Notes: generated from the letters alone by a model not told the origin. A DNA stretch of 64,000 nucleotides from Empedobacter stercoris (GCF_020281205.1 NZ_JACXZC010000007.1:1-64000); one strand, 5' to 3'; numbered from the stretch's first letter, positions 25,371-36,696 are shown. Made by a program: numbers and translations.

Positions 25371-27809
25371 ATGAGGTTAAACTCAACTAAGCTTTTACTT
25401 GTAGGAGCTTTTGCCTTAATGGCATCATTATCTTTCGCCCAAGTTGTTGAACCAACAGATTCTACAAAGGTTGAACAGGACGAAAACGTATCTTTAGGAG
25501 AAACATTAATTATTGGTAAAGGAGTAATCGATATCGTTGAAGATCGTAAAACTCCGGTAGCTGTTTCTACAATTAGTAAAGCTTCAATTGAAGATAAAGC
25601 GGTAGGAAATGTAGATTTTCCAGAAATCTTTGCTACAACACCATCAGTTTATGTTTCTGGACAAGCAGGAGGGTTTGGTGATTCTCAAATGTTTTTACGA
25701 GGATTTAGTAGTCAAAATACGGCTTATTTATTAAACGGACAGCCTATTAACGGGATGGAAGATGGTAACTTGTATTGGTCTAATTGGTCTGCAATGACTG
25801 AGGTGGCAAATGCAGTTCAAATTCAACGTGGTTTAGGATCTTCTAAATTAGCTATTTCTTCTGTTGGTGGTACTGTAAATATGGTTACCAGAGCGACAGA
25901 TAAGAAACAAGGTGGTTTTGTAAGATTTAATACGGGTAACGATAGTTACATGAGTGCGACAATTTCTTATAACACAGGAATGAAAGGTAAATGGGGAGCA
26001 TCGTTCTTATTTAACCAAACATCTATGCATAGATCTTGGGCACAAGGGACAAGTGCTAATTCGCAAGCCTATTTTGTTTCTGTAGGTTATAAACCAAATG
26101 ATCGTCATAACATTAACTTTATGATTTTTGGTGCGCCACAAGAACATGGTCAAAACTATTCAACAAAAAGTGAAAAGCAGTGGGCTGAAGCTGAAAAGTA
26201 CGGCTATGGCAAAAAGTATAATACAACTTATGGCTATTTAAACGGTAAAGGAGAAAATCTAAGAACTAACTTTTACCACAAGCCAGTAGCTAACTTAAAC
26301 TGGGACTGGACAATTAATGAGAATATGAACTTGTCTACAGTACTTTATGCTTCAACAGGGACAGGAGGAGGAACTTCTGGTGTTGGTAGAGCTTCAAGTA
26401 CGTTAAAAAATGGATTAGTTGATTTTGATTTAATTCAAGGTAACAATATGTTAGATCCAGATGGAATTGGAAATAACGGAGGTAAAGATATTAACGGAGT
26501 TAACAATGTATCAAATGGTGCAATTCGTACTTCGGTAAATAACCATTTTTGGTATGGAGGAGTAACAAATTTAAACTTTGATACTAAAACCGGGTGGAAC
26601 TTCAACTTAGGTGCTGACGTTCGTTTTTACCATGGAAATCACTTCCAACAAATGAGTAACTTATTTGGACTAAAAGGATGGTCAGAAGTTAACAAATCAA
26701 ATGGTCAAACAGTTGTTGTAACAGAAACTTTTGGAACTAATCCTTGGTCAGCATTATTCAAATCAGCTAAAAAAGGACAAAGAATATCAAGAGATTATTC
26801 TGAGGATATTAACTACCAAGGAGCTTTTGGACAAGTTGAATATTCTAATGAGATCTTTACAGTATTCGGTCAAGGAGCAATCTCTAACCAATTCTACCAA
26901 AAATTTGATACTTGGAATTATGGAGGTGTAGAAGAAGCTTCTAAAAAAGTAAACAAAACAGGGTGGAATGTTAAAGGAGGTTTGTCTGTTAACATTAACG
27001 ATGAAAATACTGTTTTTGCAAACGCAGGACGTTACTCTCGTCAACCATTCTTAGATAACGTATTCGAATATAATAAAGTTGATTTACGTGAGCCAAATAT
27101 AGAGAACGAGGAAATTACAGGTTTCGAAGTTGGTTACAAGTATGAAACAAGAAACTTAAGAGTAAACATTAACGCTTACCATACAAAATGGGGGAACCGT
27201 TTCTTAGGTATGTCTGGATCAATAATGCAACCAGATAATACAACTAGACCAATTTATACAGCTTATACTGATATTGCTCAAATACATAAAGGTATTGAAA
27301 TTGATTTTGATGCTAAAGTTTCTCAAGCATTCAGCTTATATGGATTCGCATCTTACGGTGATTGGAAATATGACGGAGAAACTCCATTCGAATCTATGTA
27401 CACAGATGATGATACAATTTTCGAGAAAGGGAATGTTGATTTAACAGGAACATATATCGGAGAGGCAGCTCAATTTACATTTGGTATGGGAACAAAAGTT
27501 AACTTCACAAGAAACTTATATTGGGATGTAGATTTTATGTACAATGCTCGTACATATGGACAAGTGAATCCAGAAAATGTTGTTAAAAGCGCATTAAAAG
27601 GAGAAGTTTATCAAGCAGAAAAAATCTCACCTTTTGCTCGTGTTAACACTGGAGTAGCTTATGAGTTTAAATTTGGTAAGCAAAAAATCAAATTTAGAGG
27701 AAATGTACGTAACTTATTCAATGATCAATATGTAAGTAGAATTGATAGAAATGGATACGGATATGCAGTAGGTAGAACTTGGAATGCAGGTGTTACTTAT
27801 AGCTTCTAA
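25371..27809 (+). CDS. TonB-dependent outer-membrane receptor (tandem copy 1)
   Basis: 812 residues: signal peptide MRLNSTKLLLVGAFALMASL...FAQ, a short TonB-box region, a plug domain (about 60-175; PSVYVSGQAGGFGDSQMFLRGF, NGQPINGMEDG, IQRGLGSSKLAISSVGGTVN), then a 22-strand-type beta barrel ending in the aromatic residue expected for outer-membrane insertion (VTYSF). It imports an unknown ligand using energy from TonB-ExbBD. No SusD partner is next to it and no carboxypeptidase-like N-terminal domain is present, unlike SusC. It is a paralogue of 28233. Confidence 0.92.
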   Translation: MRLNSTKLLLVGAFALMASLSFAQVVEPTDSTKVEQDENVSLGETLIIGKGVIDIVEDRKTPVAVSTISKASIEDKAVGNVDFPEIFATTPSVYVSGQAGGFGDSQMFLRGFSSQNTAYLLNGQPINGMEDGNLYWSNWSAMTEVANAVQIQRGLGSSKLAISSVGGTVNMVTRATDKKQGGFVRFNTGNDSYMSATISYNTGMKGKWGASFLFNQTSMHRSWAQGTSANSQAYFVSVGYKPNDRHNINFMIFGAPQEHGQNYSTKSEKQWAEAEKYGYGKKYNTTYGYLNGKGENLRTNFYHKPVANLNWDWTINENMNLSTVLYASTGTGGGTSGVGRASSTLKNGLVDFDLIQGNNMLDPDGIGNNGGKDINGVNNVSNGAIRTSVNNHFWYGGVTNLNFDTKTGWNFNLGADVRFYHGNHFQQMSNLFGLKGWSEVNKSNGQTVVVTETFGTNPWSALFKSAKKGQRISRDYSEDINYQGAFGQVEYSNEIFTVFGQGAISNQFYQKFDTWNYGGVEEASKKVNKTGWNVKGGLSVNINDENTVFANAGRYSRQPFLDNVFEYNKVDLREPNIENEEITGFEVGYKYETRNLRVNINAYHTKWGNRFLGMSGSIMQPDNTTRPIYTAYTDIAQIHKGIEIDFDAKVSQAFSLYGFASYGDWKYDGETPFESMYTDDDTIFEKGNVDLTGTYIGEAAQFTFGMGTKVNFTRNLYWDVDFMYNARTYGQVNPENVVKSALKGEVYQAEKISPFARVNTGVAYEFKFGKQKIKFRGNVRNLFNDQYVSRIDRNGYGYAVGRTWNAGVTYSF

Positions 27810-27837
27810 TAAGAATTAATATTTCTTAACATATTCA

Positions 27838-27868
27838 AGCGGACTTAGTTTTAAGTCCGCTTTTTTAT
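27838..27868 (+). terminator. Terminator of TonB receptor 1
   Basis: AGCGGACTT-agtttt-AAGTCCGCT followed by T residues, 28 bases after the stop. Confidence 0.92.
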
Positions 27869-28232
27869 TGATATTTGATAATTAGACGGTTGACTTAAAA
27901 AGATAAAATAAATAAATATTTATTTAAAACAATTCTAAATAAATATTTTTTAAGAATAATTATTCATTTAATAATGAATTAATATGCGTTTGAAACTTTT
28001 TAACTATTATTGATAAAATATGTAACGTTACACTATTTTAATTAATATATAATTTTTAATAAAATTAATGGTGTATAATTATTATATTGATAAAATAGTT
28101 AAGTTTTAAATGAGTTATAAGAAAAAAAGGATTTTATCTTATAATTATTCTTAATTAACATAAGGTTTATAAGCATTTTAACATATATACACCTCAACTT
28201 TGCAAAAGTAAACTTTTAAACTATTTCAAAAG
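27869..28232. other. Regulatory gap before TonB receptor 2
   Basis: About 360 AT-rich bases without a gene. A perfect 12-bp palindrome TGTAACGTTACA lies at 28021-28032 and a weaker dyad ATTCATT-taat-AATGAAT near 27962-27979. The last 37 bases before the ATG (28196-28232) are identical to the leader of receptor 1 and hold CAACTTTG, close to the -7 box. Confidence 0.45.
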
Positions 28233-30689
28233 ATGAGGTTAAACTCAATGAAGCTTTTATTCGTAGGAGCTTTTGCCTTTACGGCATCGTTATCTTTCGC
28301 TCAAGTTGTAGAACCAACAGATTCTACTGTGGTTGAACAAGAGGAAAACGTATCTTTAAATGAAACATTAATCATTGGTAAAGGTGTAATCGACTTACAA
28401 GAAGACCGAAAAACACCTATCGCAGCAACTACAATTACAAAAGAAGTAATTGAACAGAAAGTAGGTGCTAATGATATTACACAAGCATTCGTTAATACGC
28501 CGTCTGTATATGTTGCAGGACAAGGTGGTGGTTTCGGAGATTCACGTATTATAACACGCGGTTTTGATCAGTCAAATACAGCTTTCTTATTGAATGGGCA
28601 ACCAATCAATGGAATGGAAGATGGTAAAGTATATTGGTCTAACTGGGCTGGAATGTCTGATATTGCTAATGCAGTTCAAATTCAACGTGGTTTAGGATCT
28701 TCAAAATTAGCTATTTCATCTGTAGGAGGTACTTATAACTTTGTTACAAGAGCAACAGACAAAAAACAAGGAGGTTTTTTTAGTGCAGGTTTAGGTAACG
28801 ACAACTATTTCAAATCTACTTTAGGTTATAATACAGGTTTAATCAATGATAAATTTGGTGTATCTGTAATGTTGACTCACTGGCAAGGTAATGGATACAA
28901 CGAAATGTCTGAAGGTCAAGGTCAAAACTACTTTGTTTCTTTCGGGTACAAACCAGCAGAAAATCATACATTAAATTTGTTACTAACTGGTGCTCCACAA
29001 TGGCATGACCAAAATTCAAGAAACAAAATTTCTGAGTTTATGAAATACGGTCGAAAATATAACCGTAACTGGGGTATGTTAAATGGTGACGAATATAATG
29101 TAAGACGTAACTATTACCATAAACCAGTCGCTAACTTAAACTGGGATTGGGATATTAATGATAAAACATCTTTATCTACAGTTGTTTACGCATCTTGGGG
29201 TAGAGGTGGAGGTTCATCTTCTGCAACAACAGGTAAGGATAAAAACAATCCAAATACTCCTTATGGAATCTTAGGTAATACTCTTGATGATGGTCAATTA
29301 AATTTACAGGATGTATATGATAGACAAACTGCTAATGGAGGAGAGGCTTTAGATAGAATTATTTCTTCTGTAAACAATCACCAATGGTACGGAATGGTTT
29401 CTAACTTAAACCGTAAATTGACAGAAAACTTAAGCTTAAATGTAGGTTTTGATTTAAGAACATATAAAGGAGAGCACTTCCGTCAATTAAACAATACTTT
29501 AGGAGCTGATTATTATACAGAAAAATACAATAAACAACACCCAGGATCTTACCAAGTAAATAAAACTTATTCAAGAAATCCATGGAAAGCGTTAAATGAT
29601 TTTGCTGATAATTACTCTCAAAAATTAGGTTGGGATTACAGCGAAAGAATTAACTACGGCGGATTATTTGCTCAAATAGAATATGCCAAAGATAATTTAA
29701 CTGCATTCTTTCAAGGGTCTGTTTCTAACCAAGGAAATCAACGTTGGGACTACTTCAATTACGAAGAAGGAAAAGAAAAATCAGAAAAAGTTACAAACTG
29801 GGGGTACAACTTAAAAGGAGGTTTAGGTTATACAATTGCTAATAATCACCAAGTATTTGCTAATGCAGGATACTATTCTCGTCAGCCTTATAATGATAAC
29901 TTATTCATGAATTACAAAAATGATATTAACCCATTTGCTGAAAACGAAAAAATCTTAGGTTTAGAATTAGGATATAAATTTAAAGCAAGAAATTTCTGGG
30001 CTAATTTCAATGCATATTATACAACTTGGGAAAACAGAATCACTTCATCTAGTAAATTTATCGATGAAAACGGTGATGCTAATTATCCAGGAATTGCAAA
30101 TGCATATGTTTATACTGTAAACCAAGGAGTGAAACAAGAGCACAAAGGTGTTGAGTTAGAATTGAATTATAAACCAGTTCGCGAATTAACTTTAACAGGT
30201 TTCGCATCTTTAGGAGATTGGAAATATAAAGGTCAAGCAACTACAACTGATTATGATGAAAATCAAAATGTTCTTGGAGCTGCAAGAAAAGAAAACTGGG
30301 ACGGTTTAAAAGTTGGAGATGCAGCGCATACTCAATTTGGATTAGGTGCAAAATATGAATTCTTAAAAGGATTCTCTGTAGACGCAGATTATCGTTACAA
30401 CGGAGATTTATATTCTTCTAAAGTAACTGAAAAAGATGGTAACTTAGAATTACCTTCTTATAATATAATGGATGCTGGTATTACATGGACTCAAAAATTG
30501 ACTCCAAAAAATAGATTATCATTACGTTTTAACGTTAATAATGTATTTAATCACATTTATATTTCAGAATCGAGCACTAATATTCAACAAGCAGATGGTG
30601 TTGATAACTACAAAGGAATTAATGTAAACAACCAAGTTTACTTCGGTTACGGAAGAACATGGAATGCTTCGGTTAAATTCACTTTCTAA
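28233..30689 (+). CDS. TonB-dependent outer-membrane receptor (tandem copy 2)
   Basis: 818 residues. The signal peptide and first ~50 residues are almost the same as in copy 1, and the plug shares NGQPINGMEDG and IQRGLGSSKLAISSVGGT; the barrel has diverged, especially in the predicted outer loops (for example the inserted region near 325-365). It ends in the barrel signature SVKFTF. This pattern suggests an old tandem duplication whose ligand specificity has drifted. Own leader and own terminator, so the two copies can be expressed separately. Confidence 0.92.
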   Translation: MRLNSMKLLFVGAFAFTASLSFAQVVEPTDSTVVEQEENVSLNETLIIGKGVIDLQEDRKTPIAATTITKEVIEQKVGANDITQAFVNTPSVYVAGQGGGFGDSRIITRGFDQSNTAFLLNGQPINGMEDGKVYWSNWAGMSDIANAVQIQRGLGSSKLAISSVGGTYNFVTRATDKKQGGFFSAGLGNDNYFKSTLGYNTGLINDKFGVSVMLTHWQGNGYNEMSEGQGQNYFVSFGYKPAENHTLNLLLTGAPQWHDQNSRNKISEFMKYGRKYNRNWGMLNGDEYNVRRNYYHKPVANLNWDWDINDKTSLSTVVYASWGRGGGSSSATTGKDKNNPNTPYGILGNTLDDGQLNLQDVYDRQTANGGEALDRIISSVNNHQWYGMVSNLNRKLTENLSLNVGFDLRTYKGEHFRQLNNTLGADYYTEKYNKQHPGSYQVNKTYSRNPWKALNDFADNYSQKLGWDYSERINYGGLFAQIEYAKDNLTAFFQGSVSNQGNQRWDYFNYEEGKEKSEKVTNWGYNLKGGLGYTIANNHQVFANAGYYSRQPYNDNLFMNYKNDINPFAENEKILGLELGYKFKARNFWANFNAYYTTWENRITSSSKFIDENGDANYPGIANAYVYTVNQGVKQEHKGVELELNYKPVRELTLTGFASLGDWKYKGQATTTDYDENQNVLGAARKENWDGLKVGDAAHTQFGLGAKYEFLKGFSVDADYRYNGDLYSSKVTEKDGNLELPSYNIMDAGITWTQKLTPKNRLSLRFNVNNVFNHIYISESSTNIQQADGVDNYKGINVNNQVYFGYGRTWNASVKFTF

Positions 30690-30715
30690 GAAATATAACA
30701 TTTCATTATCATAAC

Positions 30716-30750
30716 AAAAAGACGAACGCATGCAGTTCGTCTTTTTTTTG
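30716..30750 (+). terminator. Terminator of TonB receptor 2
   Basis: AAGACGAAC-gcatgca-GTTCGTCTT followed by eight T residues. Confidence 0.92.
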
Positions 30751-30754
30751 TGTT

Positions 30755-30762
30755 TACCTTTG
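30755..30762 (+). promoter_or_regulatory. -7 promoter box of the LD-carboxypeptidase unit
   Basis: TACCTTTG, exact TAnnTTTG match, 19 nt before the ATG and only 5 nt past the T tract of the preceding terminator. Confidence 0.6.
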
Positions 30763-30781
30763 ATAAAATTTTAAATTAAAA

Positions 30782-32360
<1,579 letters not shown>

Positions 32361-32369
32361 ATATCTTCG

Positions 32370-32735
32370 ATGAGTAATAGTTACGATTTCGGAAAAGAAG
32401 CAGAAGCTTTTGCTGAGAAATATTTAATCGAAAAAGGTTATATAATCTTAGTAAAAAATTACTTTGTTAAAAAAGCTGAAATTGATATTATTGCGCAATT
32501 TGAAAACGAAATTATTATTGTAGAAGTAAAGGCAAGAAAATCAAATTACATTTCTGAACCAGAAACTGCTGTTAATGCAAAGAAAAAGAAATTGTTAATT
32601 CTTGCTGCAGATGATTTTATTCAGAAAAATAATTTTATTTGTGATGTAAGATTTGATATTTTAGCACTTTTAAAAATACAACAATCTTGGAGCGTTAATC
32701 ACATTGAGAATGCATTTAACGCCTCAGAAATATAA
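32370..32735 (+). CDS. YraN family protein (UPF0102, endonuclease-like fold)
   Basis: 121 residues. GKEAEAFAEKYLIEKGY and EIDIIAQFENEIIIVEVKAR are the hallmarks; the latter matches the E-x-D-(x)n-E-x-K pattern of restriction endonuclease-like nucleases. Biological role in the family is poorly understood. Located between upp and dedA in a tightly packed unit. Confidence 0.9.
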   Translation: MSNSYDFGKEAEAFAEKYLIEKGYIILVKNYFVKKAEIDIIAQFENEIIIVEVKARKSNYISEPETAVNAKKKKLLILAADDFIQKNNFICDVRFDILALLKIQQSWSVNHIENAFNASEI

Positions 32736-32743
32736 TCAACTTT

Positions 32744-33415
32744 ATGGAAGTATTTATGAGTCTTTTTGACTTTATTATGCATATCGACCAACATTTAGCA
32801 GAGTTTGCGAATGAATATGGTTTATGGCTTTATGCAATTTTATTTTTAATCATTTTTGTGGAAACAGGTGTAGTTGTAATGCCATTCTTACCAGGAGATT
32901 CGTTATTGTTTGCAGCAGGAATGTTGGCGGCGCAAGAAACTAATGATTTGAATGTTTGGATTATGATTGCAATTCTTCTTGTAGCTGCTATACTCGGTGA
33001 TACTTTAAATTATACGATTGGTAAAGAAGTAGGGTACAAAGCAACGAAAGTAAAAATATTTGGTAAAAACTTTATTCAAGAAGAACATATCAACAAAACG
33101 CACGAATTCTACGAAAAATATGGTTCAAAAACTATTGTAATCGCACGTTTTGTACCAATTGTACGAACTTTGGCACCTTTTGTAGCAGGAATTGGACGTA
33201 TGGGATATTCTATTTTCTTAACTTATAATGTGATTGGAGCTATTTTATGGGTAGTAGGTTTAACGCTTATTGGTTATTTTTTAGGAAATATAGAATGGAT
33301 TCAAAATAATTTCTCAAAAGTAATTTTGGGAATTACAATCGTTTCTGTTCTTCCAATCTTTATAGAAATTATAAAAGAAAAGTTCGGTAAAAAAACACTA
33401 TCAGAACAAAAATAA
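32744..33415 (+). CDS. DedA family membrane protein (copy 1)
   Basis: 223 residues with several membrane segments. VVMPFLPGDSLLFAAGMLAA and the RFVPIVRTLAPFVAGIGRM segment (re-entrant helix with conserved arginines and prolines) define DedA. Members act as lipid or undecaprenyl-phosphate flippases, or affect membrane potential; the family is now linked to lipid carrier recycling. Start at 32744, with an alternative ATG 12 bases further. A second copy follows at 33466. Confidence 0.92.
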   Translation: MEVFMSLFDFIMHIDQHLAEFANEYGLWLYAILFLIIFVETGVVVMPFLPGDSLLFAAGMLAAQETNDLNVWIMIAILLVAAILGDTLNYTIGKEVGYKATKVKIFGKNFIQEEHINKTHEFYEKYGSKTIVIARFVPIVRTLAPFVAGIGRMGYSIFLTYNVIGAILWVVGLTLIGYFLGNIEWIQNNFSKVILGITIVSVLPIFIEIIKEKFGKKTLSEQK

Positions 33416-33427
33416 AAATGAACATAT

Positions 33428-33453
33428 AACTCGACTTCGGTCGAGTTTTTTTA
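33428..33453 (+). terminator. Terminator between the two dedA genes
   Basis: AACTCGAC-TTCG-GTCGAGTT followed by T residues; an 8-bp stem with a TTCG tetraloop. Confidence 0.9.
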
Positions 33454-33465
33454 TACATTTAATCC

Positions 33466-34107
33466 ATGGAAATTTTAGATTATTTACTGCATATCGATCA
33501 ATACTTAGAAGTCATTCTAAACGATTATCAAAATTGGTTTTACTTAATCCTGTTCTTATTAATCTTCATCGAAACGGGTTTAGTTGTAATGCCATTTTTA
33601 CCAGGCGATTCGTTGTTATTTGCGGCAGGAATGTTAGCGGCAGCTTTCCCAGAACAATTGAATATTTATATTTTATTAGGCTTACTTTGGGTTGCGGCAA
33701 TAGCGGGTGATACGATTAACTATACAATCGGAAAAACTTTGGGGACGAAGTTAGTAACAGCAAAAGTATTTGGTAAACGAATTGTAAAAGATTCAGCCAT
33801 TCAAAAGACCGAATATTTTTTCACCAAGTACGGTTCAAAAACTATCGTAATTGCACGTTTTGTTCCGATTGTACGAACGTTAGCTCCTTTTGTTGCGGGG
33901 GTTTCTAAAATGCATTACGGCACATTTATCAAGTATAATGTTGTAGGAGGAAGTGTTTGGGTTTTTGGAATTACTTTGGCGGGTTATTTTTTAGGAACAA
34001 TTCCTTTTATCAAAAACAATTTCGAGATTGTTGTAATGTTGATTATTGTGTTCTCATTACTTCCTATTATAATTGAATTTTTAAAAGAAAAAAGTAAAAA
34101 ACCTTAA
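33466..34107 (+). CDS. DedA family membrane protein (copy 2)
   Basis: 213 residues, clearly paralogous to the upstream gene: the same VVMPFLPGDSLLFAAGMLAA block and the same ARFVPIVRTLAPFVAGVSKM block, with diverged ends. The terminator between them starts 13 bases after copy 1 and ends 13 bases before this start, so copy 2 must have its own promoter or depend on read-through. Role as for copy 1. Confidence 0.92.
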   Translation: MEILDYLLHIDQYLEVILNDYQNWFYLILFLLIFIETGLVVMPFLPGDSLLFAAGMLAAAFPEQLNIYILLGLLWVAAIAGDTINYTIGKTLGTKLVTAKVFGKRIVKDSAIQKTEYFFTKYGSKTIVIARFVPIVRTLAPFVAGVSKMHYGTFIKYNVVGGSVWVFGITLAGYFLGTIPFIKNNFEIVVMLIIVFSLLPIIIEFLKEKSKKP

Positions 34108-34113
34108 TAATAG

Positions 34114-34707
34114 ATGAATCACCTTTTAAATATTTTATTACTCGTAATAATCATTTTTCTTCCAATTGTTTCCTACATAATCTATTCTCAAAAAGAAAAT
34201 AAACTTCAAAAAGAAGGAATAATCAATCTTAGAATAAGTTTTTCAAGTTACATTTCAATTGTTATGATGTTCTTGATGACTTATCTTTCTTTGGTTTTTT
34301 TATATCTAGCCTACTTTTGTTTCTTTGTTATTTTTTCAATTGAAAATATGTTTTTAGGATTCGTTTATTTAATTTTTTCACTATTTTTTTTGATTCCAGT
34401 TTTGAATATAGGCGGACATTATTTAAAAGAATCGAGAAAAGAAATTTATTTTTTTAAAGCCCAAAAATCATTGTTAATTGTTGAAAAAGAGATTGAAACT
34501 GTAATTGATTTAGAAAATGAGGATTTAAATATAATTCATTTAAGTCCGAAAAAAGTGTTTAGAAATCCATCAGGTTATGGAAAATATTTATTTATCCTTG
34601 ATGACAACGTTATTGAGATTTCAGATATGATTAATTTTCCGGATAATATTTTTGAAGGTTCTAATTTTACTGCTACAAGGGGGAAAAGTCTTTTTATTTG
34701 GATATAA
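34114..34707 (+). CDS. Hypothetical membrane protein
   Basis: 197 residues. Three hydrophobic segments: one at the N terminus (LLNILLLVIIIFLPIVSYII) and two around 45-75 and 78-102, followed by a ~90-residue C-terminal region that is probably cytosolic and beta-rich. No family recognised. It follows dedA copy 2 by six bases and precedes the DUF4833 gene, so it is probably part of that unit. Confidence 0.6.
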   Translation: MNHLLNILLLVIIIFLPIVSYIIYSQKENKLQKEGIINLRISFSSYISIVMMFLMTYLSLVFLYLAYFCFFVIFSIENMFLGFVYLIFSLFFLIPVLNIGGHYLKESRKEIYFFKAQKSLLIVEKEIETVIDLENEDLNIIHLSPKKVFRNPSGYGKYLFILDDNVIEISDMINFPDNIFEGSNFTATRGKSLFIWI

Positions 34708-34739
34708 ATTTTGTAACTTATCTCTTCAAATTATCATTT

Positions 34740-35261
34740 ATGAAAAACGTTTTCACTCTTTTTTATTTCTTTTTTTCAGTTGTTCTATTTGCGCAAGAGG
34801 GCTATCCTACGCCTCCAAAATCGGTAAACAGATTGTTTTATATTCAGCACAACGATAATAAGAATACCTTTGTATACGATGCATCTTTTTCTGCTAAAGG
34901 GTTATTAAATGAGAATGAACCTGTCGATATTTATCGAATTTTATACGCAGAAAATGGAGAAAAAAAACCTTTAACTTCTATTCAAAAAAAATTAGCTTAC
35001 GGATTAGAGATCATAAAAAAGGAAAAGAATGTTTATCAGTTAAGTTTAGTATCATATCCAATTCAAAAATTAATCTTAAAGTTTGATAATGAAAATAAAC
35101 CAATTGTTCAAACAACTGTTAATAACAAGTTGATAACCTTAAATAGAGTTTTCTTGAAACAGAAAAAAGGAACAGCTGGACTTTCAGTTAAATTAGAATA
35201 TATCTTGTTTTATGGAAAAGATAAAAACGGAAAATCTATACAAGAGAAAATTGTTCTCTAA
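34740..35261 (+). CDS. DUF4833-type exported protein
   Basis: 173 residues from ATG 34740, which opens a signal peptide ending VVLFAQ; a longer frame starts at a TTG inside the preceding gene and is rejected. Blocks NRLFYIQHNDNKNTFVYDA and YGLEIIKKEKNVYQLSLVSYP fit the DUF4833 family as I recall it, a beta-rich domain without known function. Probably periplasmic. Confidence 0.65.
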   Translation: MKNVFTLFYFFFSVVLFAQEGYPTPPKSVNRLFYIQHNDNKNTFVYDASFSAKGLLNENEPVDIYRILYAENGEKKPLTSIQKKLAYGLEIIKKEKNVYQLSLVSYPIQKLILKFDNENKPIVQTTVNNKLITLNRVFLKQKKGTAGLSVKLEYILFYGKDKNGKSIQEKIVL

Positions 35262-35306
35262 AAAAATCTTCATAAATTAGGTTTTCAAAGACAATTTAAC
35301 ATCAGT

Positions 35307-36431
35307 ATGATTGAAATAAAAGAGGTGAAATCACGAAAAGAAATGAAAAAATTTGTCGATTTACCTTTTGAAGTGTATAAAGGAAATCCGTATTGGGTTC
35401 CAACTTTAAAGAAAGATGAATTAGCCAGTTTTGATCCAGCTAATACTATCTTCAAAACTGTAGAAGCGAAGTTTTTCTTGGCTTATAAAGGTGAAGAAGT
35501 TGTAGGTCGAATTGTTTCGATTATTAATTGGACAGAAGTGAAAGAGTTACAAAAGGCAAAGATTCGTTTCGGCTGGTTAGTTTTTAAAGATGATATTAAC
35601 ATTTTGATAGCGTTGTTAACAACTGTTGAAAACATAGCGAAGGAAAAGGAATTGACTTATATAGAGGGTCCTATGGGATTTTCGAATATGGATAAAGCAG
35701 GTTTATTAACAGAAGGTTTTGATAAAATCGCAACATTAATAGGTCTTTATAATTACGAATATTATCCCAACTATTTACAACAATTAGGTTATCAACCAAA
35801 AGCAGAATGGTTAGAATATTCGATTAATATTGCAAATTTGGCCTCAGTAAAAAAGATGGATAAGCTATGCGAAATGCTCAAAAAGAGATATGAAATAGAT
35901 ACATACCAATTCAACTCTATTGATGAAATGTTGCCTTATGTAGACGAAATGTTCGATTTGTTGAATGTAACCTATGCAGAATTACAAAGTTTTGTTCCAA
36001 TCGAAAAATACCAAGTTGAACATTATAAAAAGAAATATTTGAAGTTTATTCATCCCGATTTTATTTCTTGTGTCAAAGATAAAAATAACAAAATGATTGC
36101 GTTTGCGATTACAATGCCATCTTTTTCAAAAGCTTTTCAGAAAACGAAAGGAAAATTATTTCCGTTTGGTTGGTGGCATTTGATACAAGCTCAAAAAAAG
36201 AATGATCATGTCGAATTTTATTTAATTGGAATTGATCCTCATTATCAAAATAAAGGTGTAAATGCATTGATTTTTAAAGAACTATATGACCGCTTTATAG
36301 CAAGAGGAATTAAGACTTTAGAAACAAACCCTCTGCTTGAAGAAAACATAAAAGTGCAGCAATTATGGAAGAATTTTGATCCAATTGTTCACAAACGTAG
36401 AAAAACGTTTTACAAAAATATAGAAGCATAA
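35307..36431 (+). CDS. GNAT-fold N-acetyltransferase-like protein
   Basis: 374 residues. The N-terminal third (KKFVDLPFEVYKGNPYWVPTLKKDE, then EVVGRIVSIIN) and the C-terminal segment (VEFYLIGIDPHYQNKGVNALIFKELYDRF), with its QNKGV acetyl-CoA loop, mark a GNAT enzyme with an extra N-terminal half. Close relatives in Bacteroidota are sometimes labelled GTP cyclohydrolase, for which I see no support. Substrate unknown. A terminator hairpin follows immediately. Confidence 0.75.
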   Translation: MIEIKEVKSRKEMKKFVDLPFEVYKGNPYWVPTLKKDELASFDPANTIFKTVEAKFFLAYKGEEVVGRIVSIINWTEVKELQKAKIRFGWLVFKDDINILIALLTTVENIAKEKELTYIEGPMGFSNMDKAGLLTEGFDKIATLIGLYNYEYYPNYLQQLGYQPKAEWLEYSINIANLASVKKMDKLCEMLKKRYEIDTYQFNSIDEMLPYVDEMFDLLNVTYAELQSFVPIEKYQVEHYKKKYLKFIHPDFISCVKDKNNKMIAFAITMPSFSKAFQKTKGKLFPFGWWHLIQAQKKNDHVEFYLIGIDPHYQNKGVNALIFKELYDRFIARGIKTLETNPLLEENIKVQQLWKNFDPIVHKRRKTFYKNIEA

Positions 36432-36434
36432 CTT

Positions 36435-36465
36435 AATGGTTGGAATTTAAATTCTAACCATTTTT
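36435..36465 (+). terminator. Terminator of the GNAT gene
   Basis: AATGGTTGGAATTT pairs with AAATTCTAACCATT (one G-T pair), followed by T residues. Confidence 0.82.
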
Positions 36466-36696
36466 AATTACAACACATTGCCCTGTTATTATCAGTATAT
36501 TTTTTAAAATACAGCAAAGTAAATCAATACGATAATAATGATGACGACTATAATAAATTCAAAAATAGGGATTGTTCTAACCTCCAGATTTTAAATTTCT
36601 TTTTCTTTTCGAATACATACGAAACCAACTTATAACCAAATAATGAGCTAAATTTAAGAAATTTATCACAAATGATGATAAAACAATAAACCATAA

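Noticed and set aside
34698-34740. N-terminal extension of the DUF4833 protein into the preceding gene
   Set aside because: Begins with a TTG and destroys a typical signal peptide; the ATG at 34740 fits.
36466-36696. Minus-strand hydrophobic frame (PIFEFIIVVIIIIVLIYF) and a 48-codon ATG frame in the gap before tRNA-Leu
   Set aside because: The hydrophobic frame has no ATG or GTG start and is only about 26 codons; the ATG frame has no recognisable features. AT-rich sequence readily yields such stretches.
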